Assembly: GCA_027492275.1 (NCBI GenBank)
Contig: JAPUFC010000097.1
Location: forward strand, 167,314 to 231,313
Direction of reading: 5' to 3'
DNA: 64,000 bases
From: Mesorhizobium sp.
Lineage (GTDB): Bacteria; Pseudomonadota; Alphaproteobacteria; Rhizobiales; Rhizobiaceae
The notes below the pieces were generated by a model. That model searched no databases. It was given only the letters and a program-made list of their open reading frames with translations, and was not told where the DNA came from. Made by a program: the position numbers and the translations under genes. Below are positions 45,878 through 57,931 of the stretch, in pieces; the stretch's first letter is position 1; every line of letters begins with the position of its first letter.

Positions 45878-46852
45878 TCACGGCACCAGGATCGTCGTGC
45901 CGGTGGTCCGCCGCGCCTCCAGATCGGCATGGGCGCGCGCCGCTTCGCGCAGCGGATAGCGCTGGTTGATCGCGATCCTGACCTTGCCGGACTGCACGAT
46001 GTCGAACAGGCGCGCGGCCGAGGCCTCCAGGTCCGCCCGCGCGGCGTTGTAGACGAAGAGCGTCGGGCGGGTGACGTAGAGCGCGCCCTTCTGGGCCAGG
46101 ATGCCCAGGTTGAGCGGCGGGATGGAGCCGGACGACTGGCCGAAGCAGGCGAGCAGGCCGCGCGGCTTCAGGCAGTCGAGCGAGCCCATATAGGTGTCCT
46201 TGCCGACCGAATCGTAGACCACGTCGCATTTCACGCCGCCGGTGATGCGCGCCACCTCGGCGACGAAATCCTGCTCGCGGTAGTTGATGACGTGGTCGTA
46301 GCCGTTCGCCAGCGCCAGCTCGACCTTGTCGCGCGAGCCCGCCGTGCCGATCACCGTCGCGCCCAGCGCCTTGGCCCACTGGCCGGCGATCAGGCCGACG
46401 CCGCCGGCGGCGGCGTGGAACAGGACGACGCTGCCCGGCTTCACCGCGAAGGTGCGGTTAAGCAGGAATTCGGCGGTCATGCCCTTCAGCATCATGGCGG
46501 CGGCGACGTCGTAGCCGATGCCGTCCGGCAGCTTCACAACCGTGTCCGCCGCGATTCGCAGCGTCTCCGCATAGGCGCCCTGGCCCGTGCCGTAGGCGAC
46601 CCGGTCGCCCGGCTGCAGCCCCCCGACGCCCTCGCCCACCGCGATCACCTCGCCAGCGCCCTCGCAGCCCGGCACGAAGGGCAGGCTCTTCGCCGCGTAG
46701 AGGCCGGTGCGGAAATAGACGTCGATGAAATTGAGGCCGATCGCCTTCTGCGCGATCAGGACCTCCCCCGGCCCCGGACGGCCCGGATCGAACGGTTCGT
46801 AGGAGAGCACGTCCGGCCCTCCGGTCTGGTGCACGATGATCGCATGGCTCAT
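45878..46852 (-). CDS. NADPH:quinone oxidoreductase (zinc-free MDR family)
   Basis: 324 residues. Medium-chain reductase fold without zinc ligands: N-F-I-D-V-Y-F-R-T-G-L-Y, G-C-E-G-A-G-E-V, a Rossmann loop A-A-A-G-G-V-G and the Y-G-T-G-Q-G-A-Y-A-E segment, all as in QorA. It reduces quinones with NADPH, possibly to protect against redox stress. Its ATG overlaps the pcs stop by four bases. Confidence 0.94.
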   Translation of the reverse strand: MSHAIIVHQTGGPDVLSYEPFDPGRPGPGEVLIAQKAIGLNFIDVYFRTGLYAAKSLPFVPGCEGAGEVIAVGEGVGGLQPGDRVAYGTGQGAYAETLRIAADTVVKLPDGIGYDVAAAMMLKGMTAEFLLNRTFAVKPGSVVLFHAAAGGVGLIAGQWAKALGATVIGTAGSRDKVELALANGYDHVINYREQDFVAEVARITGGVKCDVVYDSVGKDTYMGSLDCLKPRGLLACFGQSSGSIPPLNLGILAQKGALYVTRPTLFVYNAARADLEASAARLFDIVQSGKVRIAINQRYPLREAARAHADLEARRTTGTTILVP

Positions 46853-47625
46853 GGCTCGACTTTCCCGAGGCCCAGTGTGGGGAAGAGCTGCATCACAGCC
46901 CCGATGAAGAACAGGTAGATGCCGGTGGCCGCCACGCCGACCTTGATGAAGGCGCTGACATGCTCGGCCAGCACGCCGAACTGGCTGTAGAAGCCGGCCA
47001 TCGCGGCCTGCGCCAGCGCCAGCATGCCGAAGGCGCACCACAGCAGCGTCACCGTCATGTTCAGCATCCGCAGCCGCTTCACCCGCACGGGATGCAGGAA
47101 ATGCACGGGCAGGAAGGTCATCACGCCGGCGGCGACGACGACGGCGAAGGAAATCCATTCGCCCGGCTCGATGACGAAAAGGGTGAAGACGACCATGTTC
47201 CAGACCACCGGAAAACCCTTGAAGAAGTTCTCCTTCGTCTTCATGCCGGTGTCGGCGTAATAGATGGCGCTGGACACGACGATGATCGCGCCTGACAGGA
47301 AGGACAGCCCCTCGCCCATCAGCCCGCGCTGATAGAGCGCGAAGGCCGGGATCAGCACGTAGGTCACGTAGTCGATGACGTTGTCGAGCAATTCGCCCGA
47401 CCAGGTCGGCAGGATTTCCTTGACCTCCAGCCGCCGCGCGATCGGCCCGTCGATGGCGTCGACGAACAGGGCCAGCCCGAGCCACCAGAACATCGCCGTC
47501 CAGCGCTCCTCGCTGGCCGCGACCAGCGACAGGAAAGCGAGGAACGAGCCGGACGCCGTGAGCAGATGCACCGAGAAGGCCCGCGCCTGCGGCCAGGTGA
47601 CCTTCTTGGGCCTGATGCGCGGCAT
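46849..47625 (-). CDS. pcs: Phosphatidylcholine synthase
   Basis: 258 residues, CDP-alcohol phosphotransferase family. The motif D-G-x2-A-R-x8-G-x3-D-x3-D is read in D-A-I-D-G-P-I-A-R-R...S-G-E-L-L-D-N-V-I-D (about 58-86). Pcs joins CDP-diacylglycerol with choline in one step and is characteristic of rhizobia and relatives. Seven or eight helices give an inner-membrane enzyme. It is translationally coupled to the quinone reductase gene, an association without obvious metabolic logic. Confidence 0.95.
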   Translation of the reverse strand: MPRIRPKKVTWPQARAFSVHLLTASGSFLAFLSLVAASEERWTAMFWWLGLALFVDAIDGPIARRLEVKEILPTWSGELLDNVIDYVTYVLIPAFALYQRGLMGEGLSFLSGAIIVVSSAIYYADTGMKTKENFFKGFPVVWNMVVFTLFVIEPGEWISFAVVVAAGVMTFLPVHFLHPVRVKRLRMLNMTVTLLWCAFGMLALAQAAMAGFYSQFGVLAEHVSAFIKVGVAATGIYLFFIGAVMQLFPTLGLGKVEP

Positions 47626-47858
47626 CGTGTTCAGCGGCGCGCTTCGCGGCGGAGGTGTGCTGCGGCGCTCGCCGCTGTCGTCGCCCTGCTGCCGGCCATT
47701 CCCGATCCTCCGTTCGCGGCCAGACTACAGGCAGCGGCGCGCGCCCGACAAGCGTATTCCGGCCATTGTCCAGCCTCGGATGCTGCATATGAAAAGGTCG
47801 CATTGCCCGGTCCCGCCGGCCTGGACTATAGGTTCCGGGAACGGTTTCTGGAGCTGAC

Positions 47859-49061
47859 GTGAGCGGCGCGACGCAGGCGGACATTCTCATCGCGGGCAGC
47901 GGCGCCACCGGTCTGCTGGCCGCGCTGCTGCTGGCCCGGCGCGGACGCCGGGCGATCCTCGCCGGCCCGGCGCCGGGCGACGGCGACCGCCGCACCACGG
48001 CGCTGATGCTGCCCGCGCTCGCGATTCTGGAGGAGCTCGGGCTTCTGGACCGGCTGAAGCCGGTGTCCGCGCCGCTGCGGCGCATGCGCATCATCGACGG
48101 CACCGGCCGGCTGATCCGCGCCCCGACCGTGACGTTCAACGCCGGCGAGATCGGCGCGGAGCATTTCGGCCTGAACATCCCCAACGGCGAACTGAACGCG
48201 GCGCTCGCCGCCGCCGTCGCGGCCGAGCCCGCGATCGACTGGCGGCGAACCACCGTGACGGGCTGGCGCATCGAGGCCGATGGCGCGCACGCAGCCCTGG
48301 CGGAGGGCGGCACGATTTGCGCCGGCCTGGTGATCGCGGCGGACGGGCGGAACTCGCCGGCGCGCGAGGCGGCGGGGATCAGGCTGCTCGCCCGCTCCCA
48401 CCGGCAGGCGGCGCTGGTGGTGAATTTCGCCCATGAGCGCGAGCACGCCCATACCTCCACCGAATTCCACACAGAGACGGGTCCGTTCACGCAGGTCCCC
48501 CTGCCCGGCCGCCGCTCCAGCCTGGTCTGGGTGGTTCGGCCGGAAACCGCGCAGGCCCTGGCCGCGCTCGACGACGCGGCCCTGTCGCGGCGCATCGAGG
48601 ACAGGATGCAGTCCATGCTAGGCCGGGTCGCGGTCGAGCCCGGACGGCAGGTCTATCCGCTCGGCAGCATGCTGGCCGAGCGCTTCGCCCGCGACCGCGT
48701 GGCGCTGGTCGGCGAGGCCGCGCACGTCTTCCCGCCGATCGGCGCGCAGGGGCTGAACCTCGGCATCCGCGACGTGCGCGACATCGTCGATGCGATCTGC
48801 GCGCACGGGGTGGTGGATACGATCCTCGCGGACTACGACCGCCGCCGCCGCCCGGACGTGCTGAGCCGCGCCGGCGCCGTCGACCTGCTCAACCGCTCGC
48901 TGTTGTCGGGCATGCTGCCGGCGCAGATGCTGCGCGGCGTCGGGCTCGGCCTGATCGGCGGCGTACCGCCGCTGCGCGGGCTGGTCATGCGCGAGGGCTT
49001 GCAGCCGGGCAGCGGCTTGTCGGGGCTGGTTTCGGGGCTACGGAAAAAGGTCCGGCGGTAG
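47859..49061 (+). CDS. UbiH/UbiF-family FAD-dependent hydroxylase
   Basis: 400 residues from GTG 47859. Rossmann FAD motif I-A-G-S-G-A-T-G-L-L near residue 11, the D-G-R-N-S middle motif (A-A-D-G-R-N-S-P-A-R-E) and the second FAD motif V-A-L-V-G-E-A-A-H-V-F-P-P-I-G-A-Q-G-L-N-L-G. These are the ubiquinone-biosynthesis hydroxylase signatures; the ring position cannot be decided by eye. The 3' end overlaps the convergent AEC transporter gene by 24 bases. Confidence 0.92.
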   Translation: MSGATQADILIAGSGATGLLAALLLARRGRRAILAGPAPGDGDRRTTALMLPALAILEELGLLDRLKPVSAPLRRMRIIDGTGRLIRAPTVTFNAGEIGAEHFGLNIPNGELNAALAAAVAAEPAIDWRRTTVTGWRIEADGAHAALAEGGTICAGLVIAADGRNSPAREAAGIRLLARSHRQAALVVNFAHEREHAHTSTEFHTETGPFTQVPLPGRRSSLVWVVRPETAQALAALDDAALSRRIEDRMQSMLGRVAVEPGRQVYPLGSMLAERFARDRVALVGEAAHVFPPIGAQGLNLGIRDVRDIVDAICAHGVVDTILADYDRRRRPDVLSRAGAVDLLNRSLLSGMLPAQMLRGVGLGLIGGVPPLRGLVMREGLQPGSGLSGLVSGLRKKVRR

Positions 49062-50000
49062 GAATCCGCCGCGCATCAGGTAGATCAGGCCGGTGATGGT
49101 CGGCACCGAGCCCAGCGTGGTGATCAGCACGCTGGCCGAGGCGCGCTCGACCCACACGCCATATTGCTGCGCGACGACGAACACGCTGGTGGCGGTGGGC
49201 AGCGCCGCCAGCAGCACGGCGGCCAACAGCCAGTTCGGCGGAAAGTCGCCGATGGCGCTCAAGGTCACGTAGCAGAGCAGCGGGTGCAGGACGAGCTTGA
49301 GCAACACGATCAGGCCCATCTCGCGCGGCACGCGCCGCACCGGTCTCAGCGCCAGCGTGACGCCCATGGCAAACAGCGCGCAGGGCGCGGCCGCGCCGGC
49401 GAACCAGGACAGATAGCGCTCGACCGGACCCGGCGGATCGAACCGCAGATAGGCGGCCAGCACGCCGAGCGCCGTGGCGATGATGAAGGGATGCAGCGCG
49501 ATGCGCCGCGCCGCGATGGCGGCGAGCTTCGCCGGCGAGCTGCCGTCGCGCACCGCCACCGCCATCAGGAGCGGCACCAGCGTGAAATGCATGACGTTCT
49601 CGAAGCAGAAGATCAGCGCCACGGGCACGGCGGCCTCCGGTCCGAGCGCCGTGATCGTCAGCGCCGGGCCCATATAGCCGATGTTGCCATAGGCCGAAGC
49701 GAGCCCCTTGATGGTCGATTCCGGGATTTCGCCGCGCGAGGCGACGAAGGAAAAGCCGAACATCAGCAGGAAGACGACGAAGGTGGACGCCACCGAGCCG
49801 AGGATGAAGCTCCATTCGGACAGCCGCTCGAACGGCGTCCTGGCGAGGAGCTGGAAGAACAGCGCCGGCAGGGCGACGTAGACGACCAGCGTGTTCAGCC
49901 AACCCAGCGCCTCGACCGGCTGCGGCGCGACGCGCGCGATCGCATAGCCCGTCAGGATCAGGGCGAAGAAGGGCAGAACGAGCGCCAGGACGTCGATCAT
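49038..50000 (-). CDS. AEC-family transporter (auxin efflux carrier type)
   Basis: 320 residues with ten predicted helices in two inverted repeats of five. The family features are L-N-T-L-V-V-Y-V-A-L-P-A-L-F-F and, in the second half, L-P-T-A-T-S-V-F-V-V-A-Q-Q-Y-G. Members export organic acids such as malonate or malate in bacteria; the substrate here is unknown. Confidence 0.92.
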   Translation of the reverse strand: MIDVLALVLPFFALILTGYAIARVAPQPVEALGWLNTLVVYVALPALFFQLLARTPFERLSEWSFILGSVASTFVVFLLMFGFSFVASRGEIPESTIKGLASAYGNIGYMGPALTITALGPEAAVPVALIFCFENVMHFTLVPLLMAVAVRDGSSPAKLAAIAARRIALHPFIIATALGVLAAYLRFDPPGPVERYLSWFAGAAAPCALFAMGVTLALRPVRRVPREMGLIVLLKLVLHPLLCYVTLSAIGDFPPNWLLAAVLLAALPTATSVFVVAQQYGVWVERASASVLITTLGSVPTITGLIYLMRGGFLPPDLFP

Positions 50001-50075
50001 GCCGCCTTCCGCTTCCGCCCTGCCCGCATCGCCGGGATTGAATTGAGCCGCGCTCTGCTACACATAGGAGCCGAT

Positions 50076-50405
50076 ATGACGATAAAGACTGCAAAATTCG
50101 CGATCGGACAGGTGGTTCGACACCGGCTTTTCCCGTTCCGGGGCGTGATCTTCGACATCGATCCGCAATTCGACAACACCGAAGAGTGGTACCAGGCGAT
50201 CCCGGAGCAGGTGCGTCCGCGCAAGGACCAGCCCTTCTACCATCTGCTGGCCGAGAACGCGGAAACCGAATACATCGCCTACGTTTCGGAACAGAACCTG
50301 CTGGCGGACGAGTCCGGCGAGCCGATGCGCCACCCGCAGCTCGGCGACCTGTTCGTCAGGACGGCGGACGGCAGCTACGCGCCGCGCGACCGGACCCGCC
50401 ACTGA
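50076..50405 (+). CDS. hspQ: Heat shock protein HspQ
   Basis: 109 residues from ATG 50076 with TAGGAG upstream. It has the HspQ/YccV core: A-K-F-A-I-G-Q-V-V-R-H-R, F-R-G-V-I-F-D-I-D-P-Q-F, E-E-W-Y and Q-P-F-Y-H-L-L-A-E. HspQ helps degrade proteins by enhancing Lon and is linked to DnaA control in enterics. It is followed by a shared terminator. Confidence 0.95.
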   Translation: MTIKTAKFAIGQVVRHRLFPFRGVIFDIDPQFDNTEEWYQAIPEQVRPRKDQPFYHLLAENAETEYIAYVSEQNLLADESGEPMRHPQLGDLFVRTADGSYAPRDRTRH

Positions 50406-50420
50406 GCGGAAAGCCCAAAG

Positions 50421-50450
50421 AAAAAGGCGGGAGCGACATCCCGCCTCTTT
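50421..50450. terminator. Bidirectional terminator between hspQ and ialB
   Basis: 8-bp arms 50425-50432 and 50439-50446 (AGGCGGGA and its complement) around a 6-base loop. They are flanked by an A-rich tract upstream and CTTTC downstream, so the same hairpin can end both convergent genes. Confidence 0.75.
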
Positions 50451-50482
50451 CACATTCCTGACGAGACCCGGCCGGGCGCGAA

Positions 50483-51109
50483 TCAGTTCGCGGCTTTGGC
50501 CTTGTCCTGCTCTTCCTTGAGCTTCTTGGCGAAGTCCTGGTTGTTTTTGGCAACGAACTCCTGGAGCTTCTTCTGGCGGTCCTCGATGTCGGACTGCTTC
50601 AGCGGCGGGCCGTCGAAGGCGCCGGTGAAGCCGCTCAGCGAAACCTTGACCGGATTGGCCTGGTTCTGCGAGTTGACCGAGGACAGCGTCAGCTCGGTGC
50701 CCTTCTTGAAGGAACCGACGATCTGGTCGGAAAGCGCCGTCTCGGCGATGCAGCGGTCCGGGAAGCAGAGCACGTAGTCGAGCTTCTGCGGCTTGCCGCC
50801 GTCGACCTGGATGCCGATGCCCGGAGGGATCAGGCGCCCGCTCGGAACCGTGATCTGGATGATCTTGCGGTTCACCTTGCCCTTGATCTCCAGCATGCTG
50901 ATGCCGGTGACGATCTGGCCCGTGCTGGCGGCGATGATGTTCTGCACGTTGCAGATATCGACGTCCTCCTGCTTGGCGCAAGCCTTGAACCAGCCCTGCG
51001 GAACCTGCTGCTGCTGGGCAAAAGCCTGTCCGGCGGCCACACCGAGTACGCCCGCGACCCCCGCCGCGAGAACCGACAAGCGAAACGCTTCGGTCTTCAG
51101 CCTTGTCAT
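50483..51109 (-). CDS. Invasion-associated locus B (IalB) family exported protein
   Basis: 208 residues. A signal peptide ends G-Q-A-F-A-Q and is followed by a polyglutamine stretch. The IalB domain has W-x-x-x-C-A-K-Q...D-I-C near the mature N-terminus, the G-K-V-N-R-K-I-I-Q-I-T-V-P strand pair, L-C-F-P-D-R-C-I-A, and a basic Lys/Glu/Gln tail. The name comes from a Bartonella invasion factor, but family members are common in free-living rhizobia. The four cysteines are likely disulphide-bonded in the periplasm. Confidence 0.92.
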   Translation of the reverse strand: MTRLKTEAFRLSVLAAGVAGVLGVAAGQAFAQQQQVPQGWFKACAKQEDVDICNVQNIIAASTGQIVTGISMLEIKGKVNRKIIQITVPSGRLIPPGIGIQVDGGKPQKLDYVLCFPDRCIAETALSDQIVGSFKKGTELTLSSVNSQNQANPVKVSLSGFTGAFDGPPLKQSDIEDRQKKLQEFVAKNNQDFAKKLKEEQDKAKAAN

Positions 51110-51375
51110 CTAGTTCTTTCCTCTCTCTTCCTCGGGAGATTCGGCCATCCAGGCCAGTCAAGCCTACCTCTTTCGCAATTGAGGCAACAGAATGACCCGC
51201 TGGGCTGTTACACCGCCTGCCGCGCCGAATCCAGCGGCAGTTTGGGGCTTCGGCGTCCTTGCCGGCTCCTGTGCCGGCCAAGAGGGGCGGCATTGTGATC
51301 GCCGTCGGAATGGACGGGCGGCGCGGCGATGGTCTACGTTCCGAATCGTTATCCTCGTGCCTCGGAAGACATGAC

Positions 51376-53208
51376 GTGAACCGTCCCGCGACCCTGTTCG
51401 CCGCCATGGCGGCAGCCATCCTGGCCCCGCTTGCCGGCGCGCGCGCCGAGCCTTCGCACGGCGCGGCGATGATCGGCGAGCCGGCGCTTCCGGCCGGCTT
51501 CGCGCATTTCCCCTATGCCAACCCCGATGCGCCGAAGGGCGGCAGGATCACCTATTGCGTGATCGGCAGCTTCGACAATCTGAACCCGTTCATCCTCAAG
51601 AGCCTGCGCACCACGGCGCGCGGCATGATCGACGCAATCTTCGGCAACTTCGTCTTCGAGCCCCTGATGGCGCGCAACTACGACGAGGCCTTCGGCATCT
51701 ACGGCCTGCTGGCCGAGAGCATCGACATGGATGCCGAGCGCAGCACCGCCGAGTTCACGCTGGACGCGAAGGCGAAATGGTCGGACGGCCAGCCGGTGAC
51801 GCCCGAGGACGTGATCTTCACCTACGAGGCCTACACCGAGAAGGGGCGCCCGCCCTACAGCGACCGCATGGCGCGCATCGCCAAAATCGAGAAGACCGGC
51901 GAGCGCAAGGTGCGCTTCACCTTCAACGACAAGGCGGACCGCGAATTCCCGCTGGTGGTGGCGCTCACGCCCATCGTGCCGAAGCACGCCTTCGACAAGG
52001 CGACCTTCGACCAGACGACGCTGAAGCCGCTGATCGGCAGCGGACCCTATGTCGTGTCGCAGGTCGTGCCCGGCCAGCGCATCGTCTTCAAGCGCAATCC
52101 GGATTATTGGGGCCGCGACGTGCCCGCCAAGCGCGGCTTCGACAATTACGACGAGGTCACCATCGAATATTTCCTGAACGCCGCGGCGCAGTTCGAGGCG
52201 TTCAAGAAAGGCATCTGCTCGGCCTATGCCGGCGGCGGCTATACGGGCATGGACGCGCTTCAGGTCGAGCGCGAGCTCGATTTCCCGGCGGTGAAGAGCG
52301 GCGACGTCAAGGCTGAGGCGTTCACCATCGGCCTGCCCCCGGTGGTGACCGGCTTCACTTTCAACACCAGGCAGGAGAAATTCGCCGATCCCGCCGTGCG
52401 CCGCGCGCTCGGCATGCTCTACGATTTCGAGTGGGCGAACCGCAACATGTTCGGCGGCAAGCAGAAGCGAACCGCCAGCTTCTTCCAGAACTCCGAACTG
52501 TCCGCGCTCGACCATCCTGCCAGCGACAAGGAGAAGGCGCTGCTCGCGCCCTGGCCCGGCCGCGTGCCGCAGGACGTGATGGACGGTACCTACCGCCCGC
52601 CGGCCACCGACGGGTCCGGCATGGACCGCAACGTGCTGCGCGCCGCGCTCGACGTGTTCAAGAGCGCCGGCTTCCGGCTGGAGGGCGGCAAGATGCTGGA
52701 CAGGCAGGGCAGGCCCTTCGCCTTCGAGATCCTGACCGCCTCGGAAACGGAAGGCCGGCTGGCCGCGATCTACCAGCGCACGCTGGAGCGGCTGGGCATC
52801 GGCGTCACCATCCGCATGCTCGACGACACGCAGATGCAGCAGCGCAAGCAGCGCTACGAATTCGACGTGATGATCGGCTCGGTGGGTTTTTCCGGCACGC
52901 TGTCGCCCGGCGTCGAGCAGATCGGGCGATGGGGCTCGTCCTCGGCCAGGGCGGAGGGCTCCTTCAACCTCGCCGGCGTGGCGGACCCGGCCGTGGACGC
53001 CGCCATCGACGCCATGCTCAACGCCCGCGAGAAGGACGATTTCGTCGCGGCGGTGCGCGTTCTCGACCGGCTTTTGATCTCAGGCCACTATATGGTGCCG
53101 ATGCAATACAACAACGACCAGTGGATCGCCTACTGGAACTACCTCAAGCACCCGCAGAAGAGCGCCCTCAACGGCTTCCAGCTTTCCGCCTGGTGGCGGC
53201 AGCCGTGA
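51376..53208 (+). CDS. YejA-like family 5 substrate-binding protein
   Basis: 610 residues from GTG 51376, with GGAAGA upstream. Signal peptide ending A-R-A-E. The long form with F-P-Y-A-N-P-D-A-P-K-G-G, then F-D-N-L-N-P-F and D-P-A-V-D-A-A-I-D-A-M, matches the YejA/microcin C-type branch rather than DppA. No permease or ATPase genes follow, so it must serve a transporter elsewhere or act alone. The next gene on the strand is a FrnE-like oxidoreductase 19 bases on. Confidence 0.93.
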   Translation: MNRPATLFAAMAAAILAPLAGARAEPSHGAAMIGEPALPAGFAHFPYANPDAPKGGRITYCVIGSFDNLNPFILKSLRTTARGMIDAIFGNFVFEPLMARNYDEAFGIYGLLAESIDMDAERSTAEFTLDAKAKWSDGQPVTPEDVIFTYEAYTEKGRPPYSDRMARIAKIEKTGERKVRFTFNDKADREFPLVVALTPIVPKHAFDKATFDQTTLKPLIGSGPYVVSQVVPGQRIVFKRNPDYWGRDVPAKRGFDNYDEVTIEYFLNAAAQFEAFKKGICSAYAGGGYTGMDALQVERELDFPAVKSGDVKAEAFTIGLPPVVTGFTFNTRQEKFADPAVRRALGMLYDFEWANRNMFGGKQKRTASFFQNSELSALDHPASDKEKALLAPWPGRVPQDVMDGTYRPPATDGSGMDRNVLRAALDVFKSAGFRLEGGKMLDRQGRPFAFEILTASETEGRLAAIYQRTLERLGIGVTIRMLDDTQMQQRKQRYEFDVMIGSVGFSGTLSPGVEQIGRWGSSSARAEGSFNLAGVADPAVDAAIDAMLNAREKDDFVAAVRVLDRLLISGHYMVPMQYNNDQWIAYWNYLKHPQKSALNGFQLSAWWRQP

Positions 53209-53227
53209 GCGCTGGGAAGGAACAGCG

Positions 53228-53892
53228 ATGAGCCCTCGTCCGACCGTACGGATCGATGTCATCTCGGACGTCGTCTGCCCCTGGTGCTATCTCGGCCAGA
53301 AGCGGCTGGACAAGGCCGTCGCCGCCGTGCCCGACGTCGATGTCGCCGTGTCCTGGCGGCCATACCAGCTCGACCCGACCATTCCGCCGGAGGGCAAGGA
53401 TCGCGAAGCCTACATGCTGGCGAAGTTCGGCGACCGGAGCCGGATCGAAGCCATCCACGACCGGCTGAGGGGAATCGGCACGGCCGACGGCATCGCTTAC
53501 GATTTCGATGCGATCAAAGTGGCGGCCAACACGCTGGACGCGCACCGCGTCATCCATTGGGCCGGGCAGGAAAGCCCCGCCACGCAGGACCGCGTCGTGC
53601 GCGCCCTGTTCGCCGGCTATTTCGAGCGCGGCAGGAACATCGGCGACCCGGCCGTGCTGGCCGACGCCGCCCGTGAGGCCGGCATGGACGGAGCCGTGGT
53701 CGAGACGCTGCTGGCCGGCGACGCCGACCGCGACGTCGTGAGGGACGAGATCGGCCAGGCGTCCCGCATGGGCGTCAGCGGCGTTCCCTGCTTCGTTCTG
53801 GAGGGCAAATACGCGGTGTCCGGCGCGCAGGACGTGTCCGTCCTGCAAAACGCCATCGAGCAGGTGGCCGCAATGAAGGCGCGCGGCGAACT

Positions 53893-53896
<4 letters not shown>
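53228..53896 (+). CDS. FrnE-like DsbA-family oxidoreductase
   Basis: 222 residues. Thioredoxin fold with helical insert. The active site V-C-P-W-C-Y-L-G is near residue 16 and the cis-proline loop is G-V-S-G-V-P-C-F. There is no signal peptide, so it is cytoplasmic, as for FrnE/2-hydroxychromene isomerase-like relatives. AAGGA precedes the ATG. It overlaps the 3' end of mfd on the other strand by four bases. Confidence 0.93.
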
Positions 53897-57393
<3,497 letters not shown>

Positions 57394-57404
57394 CGGTCCT
57401 TCGG

Positions 57405-57692
57405 TTAGCCGGCGATGCGTGCGCGGTGCGCCACGATCCTTGCCAGCACCGCGCTGTCGCGGGCGGGAGAAACGGAACGCCCGCCGGTGAAGAACGTCAG
57501 CAGATCGGCGTCCTGCTCCTCGAGCAGCCTCTCATATTGGTCGAGTTCCTCGTTGGTCAAGATGTCGATCTCGTCGTCCGCGAACTGGCCGAGGATCAGG
57601 TCCATCTCGCGGATGCCGCGATGCCAGGAGCGGAACAGAAGCTTGCGCCGCCGCGCGTCCAGCCCCTCGCTCGATCGTCTCGTGCCGGTCAT
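57405..57692 (-). CDS. sdhE: FAD assembly factor SdhE (YgfY)
   Basis: 95 residues from ATG 57692. It has the conserved R-R-K-L-L-F-R-S-W-H-R-G-I-R-E-M-D block, including the R-G-x-x-E flavinylation motif, and the later L-D-Q-Y-E-R-L-L-E. SdhE helps attach FAD to succinate dehydrogenase. It is divergent from recG and co-directional with mfd. Confidence 0.93.
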   Translation of the reverse strand: MTGTRRSSEGLDARRRKLLFRSWHRGIREMDLILGQFADDEIDILTNEELDQYERLLEEQDADLLTFFTGGRSVSPARDSAVLARIVAHRARIAG

Positions 57693-57931
57693 GTGGATGC
57701 CTTTCTGCGGCGGCGATATAGCGTGGATGAAGCGCGCTGTCATGGTTGCAACCGCACCCGCGCGGCCTAAAGTCCTGCCATGCTGACACTCCACGGCGCA
57801 CCTCCGGATCTTGCGAAATTGCAGTCGCATGCGACGACACGGAGCTGTCTGCCCCGATGGAATTCATACGGAGCAGCCTTGCCCACGGCAGTGGACGCAA
57901 CGGAGCGCGACGCTTCCGGACGCCCAACCGC